From the NCBI GenBank assembly GCA_966112615.1, contig CBHWDO010000001.1:62001-126000 (forward strand): 64,000 bases of DNA, given 5' to 3'. This document shows positions 25,401 through 34,784 of this stretch, piece by piece. The position numbers and the translations under genes are program-made. This stretch comes from Flavitalea sp966112615 (GTDB taxonomy: Bacteria > Bacteroidota > Bacteroidia > Chitinophagales > Chitinophagaceae). The notes beneath the pieces were generated by a model that saw nothing but the letters and a program-made list of their open reading frames with translations, was not told where the DNA came from and searched no databases. Numbering within the stretch: position 1 is the stretch's first letter; every line of letters begins with the position of its first letter.

Positions 25401-25595
25401 TTTAAAACTGTATCCATCAAATCGATTTAATCCATCCTTGGTTCCAAGCCATAGAAAGCCGCGACTGTCCTGCGCGGAGCAGAACACCGTATTATTTGAC
25501 AGACCTTCTTCAACCTGGTAATGACGAAAGTAATAGGATTGTGCCCTGGCCGAAGTCATTACTTCAAACAACAATATGAACAACAATAACCTCAA
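22491..25595 (-). CDS. Reg_prop/Y_Y_Y sensor histidine kinase (HTCS sensor part)
   Basis: The signal peptide precedes about 13-14 Reg_prop beta-propeller repeats (about 20-690; repeated W-G and N-R motifs such as GFLWLGTKDGLNRF). A Y_Y_Y domain (about 695-755), one transmembrane helix, HisKA with His818 (TNVAHEIKTPLTLI) and an ATPase domain (GTGIGLALTKSLV) follow. The protein then stops instead of running on into REC and AraC domains. HTCS sensors bind oligosaccharides in the periplasm. It is divergent from susC with a short gap. I place the start at TTG 25595, which gives a normal signal peptide (MRLLLFILLFEVMTSARAQ); TTG 25634 is possible. Confidence 0.92.
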   Translation of the reverse strand: MRLLLFILLFEVMTSARAQSYYFRHYQVEEGLSNNTVFCSAQDSRGFLWLGTKDGLNRFDGYSFKTFRKTRDTNSIGDNFIRSIYIDHKDHVYAGTRNGLYKFDPVTEKFSKLYNSNEEIRDIRQETNGITWIVAGQSLVKLFNNQVKKYPVTATSIAIDSLNNIWIATPTGFIIRKTSKEEKFDQFDLFASEKQAFPKWIEKISITPNGTILAGTSNFGVKEFYPSTGKYKNLITYNPDRTGIFARDFTLSGNDLWIATESGIFVYNTRTNNYQNLRKELNNPYSVSDNAIYTLCRDKEGGIWAGTYFGGLNYFPRQYASFEKFIPGFNEQSLSGNAVREITKDKYGSIWIGTEDAGLNQWDPQKASFKKYKPTGAATDISYPNIHGLLAEDDKLWIGTFEHGLDVMHIPSGKIVGHYPSHNDPSLPKSTFVVVLFRSANGTIYIGTRQGLYRFNRSTNSFDNVAAIPSNAFIHTIAEDYTGTVWVGTMGNGLFYFNEKEKGGYVYDPATSGGLTSNSITTIFPSGNYLWIGTEGGGLCLMDLHTRKIVQAKNNQGLPSNTIFKILDDSKKRLWITTSNGLVCYDPVSGKMGIFTTANGLLSNQFNYNSGYKDEQGNMYFGSARGMVRFNPDSFSTNKFIPPVLITGLYINDKEIQIGKATGNRSVSVTDKIELNPNQSSFSIDFAALSYTSPGMTEYQYIMEGLDKEWTYLKTNRKVYFTDLSPGNYTFKVKASAGNGQWNGPVAEMNIEVLPPFYASKLAYTIYAILSIALIIYLFRSYHERLNEKTRRKIEALEHEKEKAIYQAKIEFFTNVAHEIKTPLTLIKAPMEKIVKKEGHNPELGSNLRIMERNTDRLIELTNQLLDFRRVEAKGFGLDFSPLSINELLSDCHAGFRSLAEQKNISLRLFLPSKDIIAHVDLDSIQKIINNLLSNAINYCHHEVEVHLFDRGDYFSIEVSNDGQSIPADMKQKIFEPFVRLNNSNHKSGTGIGLALTKSLVDLHNGSIELKDAEPGKIIFVLTLPIKHRNPQDD

Positions 25596-25690
25596 TGACT
25601 GAAAATGAGACGATTTGATGAATAATTGAAACAAAATTTATCAACTCTAAAATACATTCTTTTCAACTTCACTGCCTAAACGATTGTTTT

Positions 25691-28600
25691 ATGAGCCATT
25701 ACAGAAGACTGCGCAAAGCTGTCGTGACCACTGCTATTGCCCTCATGCTGGGTATCAGTGTTTATGCACAGGACGTTATCAGGGGTAGCCTCAAATCCCC
25801 AACCGGCGAGCCTTTAGTCGGTGCAACAGTAACCATCAAGGGAACGAACAGATCAGTTGTAACAGATGAGAATGGAAATTTTTCCATCAATGCCCCGACA
25901 GGGTCAGTGCTGGTGATCAGTTCAGTGGGATTGAAATCAAAAGAAATAACTGTTACCGGTACTGAAGTTAATGCGACCATGGAGGTAACTGATAATACAC
26001 TGAATGATGTGGTAGTGATCGGTTACCAGACAGTAAGGAAAAAAGATCTTACCGGGGCTGTTGGCGTGATCAATCCCTCGGATGCGAATAAGAATGTTGC
26101 TTCAACAGTAGCTGAATCCATACAGGGTTTGACACCTGGGGTTACAGTTAGGAACAGCGGTACACCGGGAGGCGGAGCGAAGATCGATATTCGCGGTGCA
26201 GGTACATTTGCAAACAACAATCCACTGTATATCATCGATGGAATGTACAGTGATGCAACACCTGATTTCAACCCCAATGATATTGAATCCATTCAAATTT
26301 TGAAAGATGCATCTGCCGCAGCGATCTATGGAAGCCGCGCGGCAAATGGCGTGATCATCATTACAACCAAGAAAGGAAAAGAAGGACCGATGTCTGTTAC
26401 CGGAAGCTTCCGTACCGGTGTGCAGGACCTTCATAAGCGTTGGGATATGATGAATGCCAATGAATATAGAACACTGGCTACACAGCTGTATGCGAATGGC
26501 AATATTCCTGCTCCAACAATTATCACCAATGATTTTAATACTGCTTCCAATACTGACTGGCAGAATGAATTGCTGAGAACAGGAAATGTGCAGGAATATA
26601 ATCTTGCATTAGCAGGAGGAAGCAAGACCGCCAACTATTATGTGAGCGGAAATTACTTCAAGAACAAAGGTGTTGTGATCGATAATGAATTTGAGAGAGC
26701 AGGCCTGAGAATCAATACCAGCGGGCGTCGCGGAAGATTTAATTTCGGAGAGAACCTATTGTTGTCTTACACAAAGAATGATCCGATCGCATCCGACATC
26801 TTTACCAATCCATTCGTGGATATGATCACCATGATCCCGGTGGTTCCATTAAAAGATCTTTCAAGATATGGATCAGCCACCAATCCTGAAGGATGGGGAA
26901 TTGGATTGAACAATGCATATGTAAACACCCTTGCAGCTAATGTTCCTGCCTTGCAAAGCCTGCAGCAGAATGAAAATTACAGCTTCAAAGTAAGAGGTAA
27001 TGTGTTTGCAGAATTTGAATTCATGAAGTCGTTGAAATATAAATTTAATGTCGGTGCAGAAACAAGTTTCGATCGATTCAAAGGTTTCAGAAGACCGGGT
27101 ACTATCAGGCAGGGAACACCTTCACCGATTGCTACGGCGGATGAGAGCAGGGGTAATTTCCGGTCATTCCTGTTTGAACATACATTGAATTTTTATGAAT
27201 CTTTTGGTGAGCACAGGATCAGTGCCGTAGCGGGTTTCAGCAACCAGACATTTACCAATGAAGTACTGACCGGACAAAAATCAGGCTTCGTTCCTGATGC
27301 AAACGGGAATTACAACCTTACGAATTTATTGCAGGGTTCTGATGCAAGGACCACCAGCTATGTTGACAAGTGGAATATCCTAGGTTTCCTTGGCCGTGTA
27401 AATTATAATTACGCAGATAAATACCTGGCAAGTCTTACGTTCAGAAGAGACGGAAGTTCATTGTTCGGACCGGATTATCGCTGGGGTAATTTCCCTTCAG
27501 CATCTATTGCATGGAGGATCAGTCGTGAAGATTTCTTCAATGTTGACTGGATCAGTGACCTGAAACTGAGAGCTTCTTACGGTTCACTTGGAAATAGTGA
27601 ATTCTTAAGACCTTGGCAATACTATGGTACCATCAATCCATTTCCACGTGCTGTGTTTGGACCCAATGAAATCGAGCAACTCGGCGCCATCAATACACAG
27701 TTAGCAAATGCAGACCTCAGATGGGAAACCAAGAAGACCACCAACTTCGGAATTGATGCAGGTTTGTTCAATAACAGGTTACAATTGACTGCTGAATATT
27801 TCATTGCAAAAACAGAAGATGTACTGGTTGATCTGCCGATCAGTTTAACCACAGGAAATGCAGGAGGAAATCCACCGGTGAATGCTGCATCCTTGAAGAA
27901 TACGGGTTTTGAATTGGCTGCAACCTATCGCAGTGCACCGGTTGGTGATTTCAGATGGGATGTGACACTTAACTTCACTACCATTAAAAACCGCGTGACA
28001 AGCTTCGGTGATACCACTACAAAATATACACAGCTTGGAGATGCCAGAACACAGGTAGGAAGATCAATTGGAGAATGGTATGTACTAAAAACTGATGGAA
28101 TTTTCCAGTCGCAGGAAGAGATCAACAATTACACCAACAAGAATGGCGAAATGATCCAACCATGGGCAAAGCCGGGTGATATCCGCTATGTTGATTCAGA
28201 TGGAGATGGTGTATTGAATACCGATAAGGATCGTGTGTATGCAGGTAGTCCATGGGCAGATTTTGAAGTAGGTGCTGTGTTCAATGGCTCTTATAAGAAT
28301 TTCACTTTGAGTATGCAGTGGTATGCTGTAGTTGGAAATCAATTGTACAACAGGCCACGTTACCAGGTAGATCGCATGGATCAGAATACCAATTTCAGGA
28401 AAGGCGCCAATCCATGGTCACCAGGAAATACCAATACAGATATGCCGCGTGCAGCAATGGGTGCACCAGACCAGGGAATCCAGTTTAATGTGCTGCCACA
28501 AACCGATCGTTGGCTGGAAAGCGGATCATATCTGCGTTTGCGCAATATCGAACTGGGATATAATATTCCGAAAAATGCATTGTCGAGGGTTGGATTTACT

Positions 28601-28762
28601 TCTGCAAGAGTATTTGTAAGCGGACAAAACCTGTTGACATTTACCAAGTACACAGGACTTGACCCGGATATCACAGGCGTAAACATTTTCGAGAGAGGTC
28701 TTGATAACGGGCAGTATCCCGCATTAAGAATTATTTCAGCAGGTATCAATTTCGGATTCTAA
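25691..28762 (+). CDS. SusC/RagA-family TonB-dependent glycan importer
   Basis: A signal peptide (about 1-26) is followed by a carboxypeptidase-regulatory-like domain (30-110, GSLKSPTGEPLVGATVTIKG) and a TonB-box/linker region (NDVVVIGYQTVRKKDLTGAV). A plug domain (PLYIIDGMYSDATPDFNPND, AAIYGSRAANGVIIITTKKG) and a 22-strand barrel ending SAGINFGF complete it. At 1023 residues it is typical. It pairs with the SusD lipoprotein next door to import oligosaccharides into the periplasm. It is the first gene of the operon that runs to 36488. Confidence 0.95.
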   Translation: MSHYRRLRKAVVTTAIALMLGISVYAQDVIRGSLKSPTGEPLVGATVTIKGTNRSVVTDENGNFSINAPTGSVLVISSVGLKSKEITVTGTEVNATMEVTDNTLNDVVVIGYQTVRKKDLTGAVGVINPSDANKNVASTVAESIQGLTPGVTVRNSGTPGGGAKIDIRGAGTFANNNPLYIIDGMYSDATPDFNPNDIESIQILKDASAAAIYGSRAANGVIIITTKKGKEGPMSVTGSFRTGVQDLHKRWDMMNANEYRTLATQLYANGNIPAPTIITNDFNTASNTDWQNELLRTGNVQEYNLALAGGSKTANYYVSGNYFKNKGVVIDNEFERAGLRINTSGRRGRFNFGENLLLSYTKNDPIASDIFTNPFVDMITMIPVVPLKDLSRYGSATNPEGWGIGLNNAYVNTLAANVPALQSLQQNENYSFKVRGNVFAEFEFMKSLKYKFNVGAETSFDRFKGFRRPGTIRQGTPSPIATADESRGNFRSFLFEHTLNFYESFGEHRISAVAGFSNQTFTNEVLTGQKSGFVPDANGNYNLTNLLQGSDARTTSYVDKWNILGFLGRVNYNYADKYLASLTFRRDGSSLFGPDYRWGNFPSASIAWRISREDFFNVDWISDLKLRASYGSLGNSEFLRPWQYYGTINPFPRAVFGPNEIEQLGAINTQLANADLRWETKKTTNFGIDAGLFNNRLQLTAEYFIAKTEDVLVDLPISLTTGNAGGNPPVNAASLKNTGFELAATYRSAPVGDFRWDVTLNFTTIKNRVTSFGDTTTKYTQLGDARTQVGRSIGEWYVLKTDGIFQSQEEINNYTNKNGEMIQPWAKPGDIRYVDSDGDGVLNTDKDRVYAGSPWADFEVGAVFNGSYKNFTLSMQWYAVVGNQLYNRPRYQVDRMDQNTNFRKGANPWSPGNTNTDMPRAAMGAPDQGIQFNVLPQTDRWLESGSYLRLRNIELGYNIPKNALSRVGFTSARVFVSGQNLLTFTKYTGLDPDITGVNIFERGLDNGQYPALRIISAGINFGF

Positions 28763-28786
28763 TTGCAAAGCTAAAACACTGACAAA

Positions 28787-30343
28787 ATGAAAAAGTACTT
28801 TCAATATATACTTGCCGGAGTATTGCTGAGCACAGCGGTATCCTGCAAAAAATCAATGGAACTGGAGATCCCGAATCCAAATGTTCCGGATGAATCAAAT
28901 TTCTGGCAGACCTCTTCAGATGCACTGCTGGGCATCAATGCAGCATATGGAAATTTCTATCGTAACGGTGCCCCACATTCAAGATGGCAGCCGTTTTACA
29001 TGGATATCAGGTCGGATGATGGATATTCCACCAGTCCATGGAATGAATTAAGAAGTATTGGTGCATTGAATATCACCCAATACAGTTTTGAAGTGAATTA
29101 CGACACATGGTGGCATCACTGGCGTGGTGTATATCGTGTAAACCAGGTGATCGATCGTGTACCTGAAATCAACATGGATGAAACATTGCGCAATCGAATT
29201 GTTGGTGAAGCAAAATTTCTTCGTGCATTGTACTACTATAATCTTGTAACGATCTGGGGAAATATTCCATTGATCCTCGAACCTTCACAGCCATCTGACA
29301 AGCCATCACAGGTTCCACAGGAGCAGGTTTGGGCGCAGATCGAACAGGATCTTACCGATGCCATTGCTTCTCTTCCTGAAAGCTATACCGTTGATGATAT
29401 CGGAAGAGCAACCAAAGGTGCCGCATATGGATTGTTGGGTCGTGCACATCTCCAGCAGAAAGAATACCAGCAAACTTTAGATGCACTGAACTGGCTAGTG
29501 GAAGGTGCAGGAAGAACACGATACGGACTCACTCCAAACTATGCTGATAACTTCAGGCACACCACTGAAAATAATATTGAGTCAGTATTTGAGATCCAGT
29601 TCAAGATGAGGCCTGAAAATGGTGGTGATGATGGACCAACTTCAAACGTAGGAACCAGTCGTGCTCCATTCTTTGCGCCTCCCGGTCATGGCTTCAATGA
29701 TGCAAACATGCATCGCTGGGTAGTGCATGAGTTCCTGAAAGAAAAGACAGCAGGTGGTGAAAGAGATCCAAGACTTGCTATTACTGCATTGTATGATTCA
29801 ACAGATGAAAGAGGTCCTGACTTCACACAGGTGTATGGATCATCCTTTACTTCAAAGAATTATGATGATAATATCAAGAATCGTGTATGGTACAGGAAGT
29901 ATCTCGATGATTATTTCCGCATCAATGAATTTGAATTATTCAACAGCCCGATCAATTTCAGGGTGATCAGATATGCTGATGTGCTATTGATGTATGCTGA
30001 AGCATTGAATGGAGTTGGAAGAACAAATGATGCATACCAGTATGTGGACAGGGTTCGTGAACGTTCAGGCATGCGAAAACTTTCTGACGTTATGCCGGGA
30101 ATGAATCAAACCCAGTTCCAGCGCCAGTTAGAGCATGAAAGGATCATGGAGCTTACAGGTGAATCATTGAGATGGAATGACCTTGCACGTTGGGGATATT
30201 TTGATGATGCAGCGAAGCTGGATGAATTAAAAGCCCGCGATCCGGAGTTCCAGAATTTTGTGATCGGCAGAAACAAGTATATGCCAATTCCACAATCAGA
30301 GATTGATATCAATCCAAATCTTGTTCAGAATCCAAATTGGTAA
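28787..30343 (+). CDS. SusD/RagB-family glycan-binding lipoprotein
   Basis: The lipoprotein signal ends STAVSC (Cys20). SusD helices with TPR-like packing follow, including the family block RFLRALYYYNLVTIWGNIP-like sequence at about 140-165. The C-terminal signature has RYADVLLMYAEALNG and the MELTGESLRWNDLARWG block. At 518 residues it is normal. It caps the SusC barrel on the cell surface. It lies 24 bp after susC. Confidence 0.95.
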   Translation: MKKYFQYILAGVLLSTAVSCKKSMELEIPNPNVPDESNFWQTSSDALLGINAAYGNFYRNGAPHSRWQPFYMDIRSDDGYSTSPWNELRSIGALNITQYSFEVNYDTWWHHWRGVYRVNQVIDRVPEINMDETLRNRIVGEAKFLRALYYYNLVTIWGNIPLILEPSQPSDKPSQVPQEQVWAQIEQDLTDAIASLPESYTVDDIGRATKGAAYGLLGRAHLQQKEYQQTLDALNWLVEGAGRTRYGLTPNYADNFRHTTENNIESVFEIQFKMRPENGGDDGPTSNVGTSRAPFFAPPGHGFNDANMHRWVVHEFLKEKTAGGERDPRLAITALYDSTDERGPDFTQVYGSSFTSKNYDDNIKNRVWYRKYLDDYFRINEFELFNSPINFRVIRYADVLLMYAEALNGVGRTNDAYQYVDRVRERSGMRKLSDVMPGMNQTQFQRQLEHERIMELTGESLRWNDLARWGYFDDAAKLDELKARDPEFQNFVIGRNKYMPIPQSEIDINPNLVQNPNW

Positions 30344-30360
30344 ACAGTAAATAACAACAC

Positions 30361-31476
30361 ATGAGATCAGCAAAAAGACTCATGGCAGTAATAGTTGCAC
30401 TATTACTGCTGCAGGTGAGTATTGCACAGCGACAGATCTGGACAAGCAGCCAGGCAAATGAATGGTACAGCAAGCAGCCATATCTTGTAGGAGCGAATTT
30501 TCTTCCCAGCACAGCCATTAACGAATTGGAAATGTGGCAGGCTGAAACCTTTGATACAGCTACTATTTCAAAAGAATTCATGTGGGCTGCATCAATCGGA
30601 ATGAATACCATGCGGATCTATCTTCATGATCTTGCATACAAGATCGATCCGAAAGGTTTTAAGAAAAGAATGGATATTGTTTTGAAGATCGCATCGCGCT
30701 ATGGTATCAAACCATTGTTTGTATTGTTTGATTCTTGCTGGGATCCATTTCCTCATGCAGGCAAGCAGCATGAGCCGGCGCCATTTCTTCACAACTCAGG
30801 CTGGGTACAGAGTCCGGGAGCAGACATCTTAAAAGATTCAACCCAGCATCCGAAATTGAAAGTATATGTAGAAGACGTGGTCGGAACTTTTGCAAAAGAT
30901 AATCGCATACTTGGATGGGATGTATGGAATGAACCAGACAATACGAATAACTCAAGCTATGGAAGATTTGAACCATACAATAAGGTTGAACTGGTACACA
31001 ATCTTTTAAAGAAAGTATTTGTTTGGGCAAGATCAAAGAGTCCTTCACAACCGCTTACCAGCGGGATCTGGGCAGGAAACTGGTCGGCACATGACAGCTT
31101 AAAGCCAATAGAAAAAACTCAGATCGAAGAAAGTGATGTGATCTCTTTTCACAATTATGATTCTGCTGAAGAATTTGAAAAGCGAATCAACTGGTTGAAG
31201 AGATACAACAGGCCAATGTTTTGTACGGAGTATATGTCGAGGGGAAATGGCAGCACTTTCCAGGGCTCATTGCCAATTGCAAAGAAATACAATGTGGCAG
31301 CGATCAACTGGGGACTAGTGGATGGAAAATCACAGACGATCTATCCCTGGGACAGCTGGGGAAAGCGATATTATGGAGAACCTGATCTATGGTTTCATGA
31401 TATCTTCAGGAAGGATGGAACACCTTACAAGCAGGAAGAAGTAGATTTGATCAAACAGATTACGGGAAAGAAATAA
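30361..31476 (+). CDS. Secreted clan GH-A glycoside hydrolase (GH5-like)
   Basis: The signal peptide (MRSAKRLMAVIVALLLLQVSIAQ) precedes a TIM-barrel hydrolase. The acid/base glutamate lies in GWDVWNEPDN (about residue 186) and the nucleophile in FCTEYMSRG, the spacing expected for clan GH-A retaining enzymes. SIGMNTMRIYLHD is an early barrel strand. Such genes in Bacteroidota are often labelled beta-xylanase or cellulase. The exact family and bond are not certain. It has no lipobox, so it is probably periplasmic. Neighbours indicate arabinose- or xylose-containing glycan. Confidence 0.8.
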   Translation: MRSAKRLMAVIVALLLLQVSIAQRQIWTSSQANEWYSKQPYLVGANFLPSTAINELEMWQAETFDTATISKEFMWAASIGMNTMRIYLHDLAYKIDPKGFKKRMDIVLKIASRYGIKPLFVLFDSCWDPFPHAGKQHEPAPFLHNSGWVQSPGADILKDSTQHPKLKVYVEDVVGTFAKDNRILGWDVWNEPDNTNNSSYGRFEPYNKVELVHNLLKKVFVWARSKSPSQPLTSGIWAGNWSAHDSLKPIEKTQIEESDVISFHNYDSAEEFEKRINWLKRYNRPMFCTEYMSRGNGSTFQGSLPIAKKYNVAAINWGLVDGKSQTIYPWDSWGKRYYGEPDLWFHDIFRKDGTPYKQEEVDLIKQITGKK

Positions 31477-31479
31477 TTG

Positions 31480-32529
31480 ATGATGAGAGCAAGCATACTG
31501 TTATTTATTTCAATCATAAGCCTTACCAACTGCAGCAAAAGCGGGGGCGGTGGATCCACTCCACCACCTCCGCCACCTGCGGAAAAAACTTTTTATAACC
31601 CATTAATGAATGGATCAGATCCATGGGTATATCAAAAAGATAATTTGTATTTCTATACCCAGACACTGGGTAACCGTGTAGCGATCTGGAAGACAACCTC
31701 TATGTCGAAGCTCGCAAGTATCAGCAGTACTGAGATCTATAGGCCGGCACAGGGACAGGCCAATTCATCGAATGTGTGGGCACCTGAAATTCATTTCCTG
31801 GATGGTAAATGGTATGTGTACTATACTGCAGGATCGGGGCCTGATAATACGCAGAGAACATGGGTACTTGAAAACAGCAGTTCTGATCCAACTACCGGAC
31901 AATGGGTTGATAAAGGAAGAATCTATGCATCCAATGCGGATTTCTGGGCCATTGATGGAACCGTGATGGAGTACAATGGTTCGAAATATTTTCTCTGGAG
32001 TGGAAGACCTGTTGCAAACCAGCAAAATCAGAATATTTACATTGCAAAAATGTCTAATCCATGGACCATCGAAGGAGATGCTGTAATGCTGACCAGTCCT
32101 GAATTAGAATGGGAACGCAAGGGCGGACCGGTGAATGAAGGTCCACAGGTATTAAAAAATGCTGCAGGAAAAGTTTTCCTTGTATATTCAGCGAGTGGAT
32201 GCTGGACGGATGATTATGCATTGGGTATGCTTACATTGAAAGATGGCGGTGATCCTTTGCAATTAAGCGACTGGACCAAATCATCACAACCTGTTTTCAG
32301 TAAGAAGCCAGAGAACAATGCGTTTGGTCCCGGTCATAATTCATTCTTCAAATCGCCTGATGGCAAGGAAGACTGGATCATCTACCATGCAAACACCAAT
32401 ACGAATGAAGGATGCGGAGAGAAGAGAAATATCCGCATTCAGAAATACAGCTGGAATTCAACGGGAGTGCCGGTTTTCGGCGAGCCTGTAAGAACCGGAA
32501 CATTTTTTCCCGTTCCATCCGGAGAATAA
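31480..32529 (+). CDS. GH43-family lipoprotein, copy 1 (arabinofuranosidase-like)
   Basis: The lipobox ends SLTNC (Cys18), followed by a glycine/proline linker (SGGGGSTPPPPPP) that would hold the enzyme off the membrane. Five-bladed GH43 features are present: base Asp in NGSDPWVY, pKa-modulating Asp in WAIDGTVMEY, general acid Glu in VNEGPQVL. The YSASGCWTDDYALGML and GPGHNSFFKSPDG blocks resemble exo-alpha-1,5-L-arabinofuranosidases. That specificity is inference. I use ATG 31480, four bases after the previous stop codon. It is a paralogue of the GH43 gene at 33721. Confidence 0.88.
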   Translation: MMRASILLFISIISLTNCSKSGGGGSTPPPPPPAEKTFYNPLMNGSDPWVYQKDNLYFYTQTLGNRVAIWKTTSMSKLASISSTEIYRPAQGQANSSNVWAPEIHFLDGKWYVYYTAGSGPDNTQRTWVLENSSSDPTTGQWVDKGRIYASNADFWAIDGTVMEYNGSKYFLWSGRPVANQQNQNIYIAKMSNPWTIEGDAVMLTSPELEWERKGGPVNEGPQVLKNAAGKVFLVYSASGCWTDDYALGMLTLKDGGDPLQLSDWTKSSQPVFSKKPENNAFGPGHNSFFKSPDGKEDWIIYHANTNTNEGCGEKRNIRIQKYSWNSTGVPVFGEPVRTGTFFPVPSGE

Positions 32530-32547
32530 AAACCTTTTACAAACAAT

Positions 32548-33711
32548 ATGAGAAATCTGATCGGACTAATTATGGTTTGTGGCACCATCTTTACTGCATC
32601 ATGCGGTGAGGAAAAGAACAACGAGCAACAAGTTGAAACCACTTCAAAAGATTCTACAATGATCCCTTCAAGAGCAGCATTCCAGGCAACCATTGATGGT
32701 AAACAAACTGATCTCTATGTATTAAAGAATGCACAGGGAATGACCGCTGCCATTACAAATTATGGCGGAAGATTAGTGAGTTTGCTGGTACCTGATAAAA
32801 CAGGAAAGATGGTCGATGTGATCGTGGGATTCGACAGTGTAGCGGCTTTCCAGAAATCTACTGAGCCTTATTTCGGTGCAACCATTGGCAGATATGGTAA
32901 CAGGATCGCCAAAGGAAAATTCACACTTGATGGAAAGGAGTATACGCTTGCAACAAACAATGGAGTGAATCATCTGCATGGAGGAAAGAAAGGATTCCAG
33001 GATGTTGTATGGGATGCTACACAGATCGGTGACAGCTCACTTCAGTTGAAATATGTATCGAAAGATATGGAAGAAGGTTACCCGGGAAATCTTGATGTAA
33101 CCGTTACCTACACGATCACTTCAGCAAATGAAATGAAGATTGATTATAAAGCAACAACTGATAAGAAGACTGTTGTGAACCTTACCAATCATGCATTTTA
33201 TAATTTGAATGGATATAATGCAGGAAGCATCAATTATCATATTCTCCAGATCAATGCAGATAAATTCACACCAGTTGATACTACGCTGATCCCAACAGGA
33301 AAAATTGAGCCGGTTGCCAATACAGCATTTGATTTCACCAAACCAAGAACTATTGAATCCAACCTAAAACTGGATGGAGAGCAGCTTGCTGCAGGTAAAG
33401 GTTTCGATCATAATTATGTATTGAGAGATGGTGCAGGAATGAAGCATGCAGCAACCATCCAGGGAGATAAATCGGGAGTTGTAATGGAAGTGCATACACT
33501 TGAGCCAGGACTGCAATTCTATGGCGGTAATTTCATGCAGTCAAAGAATGTACTGAAAGGCGGAGGATCTGATGATTTCAGAACAGCATTCTGTTTGGAA
33601 ACACAGCATTTTCCTGATTCACCCAATCAGCCTTCGTTCCCAAGTACTGTACTGGAGCCGGGCAAGACCTATCAAACTTCATCAGTATATAAATTCACTG
33701 TAAGAAATTAA
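32548..33711 (+). CDS. Aldose 1-epimerase (mutarotase) lipoprotein
   Basis: The lipoprotein signal ends FTASC (Cys19). The mutarotase fold follows: NYGGRLVSLLVPD, FGATIGRYGNRIAKGKFTLDG, the catalytic His in LTNHAFYNL, and a C-terminal FCLETQHFPDSPN block bearing the catalytic Glu. It interconverts alpha and beta sugar anomers, helping uptake of sugars released by the flanking GH43 enzymes. A lipoprotein signal points to the periplasm or cell surface, unlike E. coli GalM. It sits between the two GH43 genes. Confidence 0.92.
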   Translation: MRNLIGLIMVCGTIFTASCGEEKNNEQQVETTSKDSTMIPSRAAFQATIDGKQTDLYVLKNAQGMTAAITNYGGRLVSLLVPDKTGKMVDVIVGFDSVAAFQKSTEPYFGATIGRYGNRIAKGKFTLDGKEYTLATNNGVNHLHGGKKGFQDVVWDATQIGDSSLQLKYVSKDMEEGYPGNLDVTVTYTITSANEMKIDYKATTDKKTVVNLTNHAFYNLNGYNAGSINYHILQINADKFTPVDTTLIPTGKIEPVANTAFDFTKPRTIESNLKLDGEQLAAGKGFDHNYVLRDGAGMKHAATIQGDKSGVVMEVHTLEPGLQFYGGNFMQSKNVLKGGGSDDFRTAFCLETQHFPDSPNQPSFPSTVLEPGKTYQTSSVYKFTVRN

Positions 33712-33720
33712 AATATTGAA

Positions 33721-34761
33721 ATGAGATCAATCCGATCAGCCATTATCATGACCATGATGATGGCCTTTGTTGTTATTGAGTCTAATGCACAGAAGACATT
33801 TACCAATCCTTTATTACCTGGTGGTGCTGATCCCTGGTGTATCTATCATAACGGGAAATACTTTTATACCAATACTACCGGTAAAAATGTTACCCTGTTT
33901 AAGACGAAAAACATTGCAAAGCTTAAGGATGCAAAGAGAAAGGTGGTATTCAATCCTCCTGCAACAGGCCCTTATTCCAAAGAGATCTGGGCACCGGAGA
34001 TCCATCGCTTGAATAACAAATGGTATATCTATTTCGCCGCCGACAGTGGGAATAATGTTGATCATCGTTTGTTTGTGCTGGAGAATTCACATCGCAATCC
34101 ACTTAAAGGAGAATGGGTGATGAAGGGAAAACTTGAAACACCGGATGATAAATGGTCGATCGACGGAACCGTATTCGAGCATCGTGGTAAAATGTATTTG
34201 CTCTGGTCGGGATGGGTTGGCGACAAGAATGGTCAGCAGGATATTTTCATTGCAGAAATGAGCAATCCCTGGACTGTTACAGGTAAGCGGGTAAGATTAT
34301 CAAGCCCTACCCTTCCTTGGGAAACCATTGGTGATCTGAATAATCCGAATGATGTACCGCATGTGGATGTGAATGAAGGTCCGCAGATCCTGGAGAATGC
34401 CGGGAAGCTGTTCCTGATCTATTCTGCAAGTGGCTGTTGGACGGATAATTATTCTCTGGGAATGCTGAGTACTTCAGCAGATAGCAACCTGATGGACAGC
34501 ACAGCATGGGTAAAGCACCCTGAGCCTGTGTTTACACAAAGTCCTGAGAATGGCGTGTATGCACCCGGCCATAACAGTTTTTTCAAATCACCGGATGGAA
34601 AGGAAAACTGGATATTGTATCATGCGAATGATAAACCGGGCCAGGGTTGTGGAAGGTTCAGAACTCCAAGGGCTCAACCATTCACATGGAATTCAGACGG
34701 AAGCCCTAATTTCGGAAAACCGGTATCAACCCAAACCCCATTGGCGATACCATCAAAATAA
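33721..34761 (+). CDS. GH43-family secreted enzyme, copy 2 (arabinofuranosidase-like)
   Basis: The signal peptide (about 1-23, ending IESNAQ) has no lipobox, so this copy is probably periplasmic. The GH43 triad is present: Asp in GGADPWCIY, Asp in WSIDGTVFEH, Glu in VNEGPQIL. The YSASGCWTDNYSLGML and GPGHNSFFKSPDGKENW-type blocks are almost the same as in copy 1, showing a tandem duplication now separated by the mutarotase gene. The two copies may act in different compartments. The bond cleaved is inferred to be arabinofuranosyl or xylosyl. Confidence 0.88.
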   Translation: MRSIRSAIIMTMMMAFVVIESNAQKTFTNPLLPGGADPWCIYHNGKYFYTNTTGKNVTLFKTKNIAKLKDAKRKVVFNPPATGPYSKEIWAPEIHRLNNKWYIYFAADSGNNVDHRLFVLENSHRNPLKGEWVMKGKLETPDDKWSIDGTVFEHRGKMYLLWSGWVGDKNGQQDIFIAEMSNPWTVTGKRVRLSSPTLPWETIGDLNNPNDVPHVDVNEGPQILENAGKLFLIYSASGCWTDNYSLGMLSTSADSNLMDSTAWVKHPEPVFTQSPENGVYAPGHNSFFKSPDGKENWILYHANDKPGQGCGRFRTPRAQPFTWNSDGSPNFGKPVSTQTPLAIPSK

Positions 34762-34784
34762 CTAACGAACCTTAACTAACGAGT

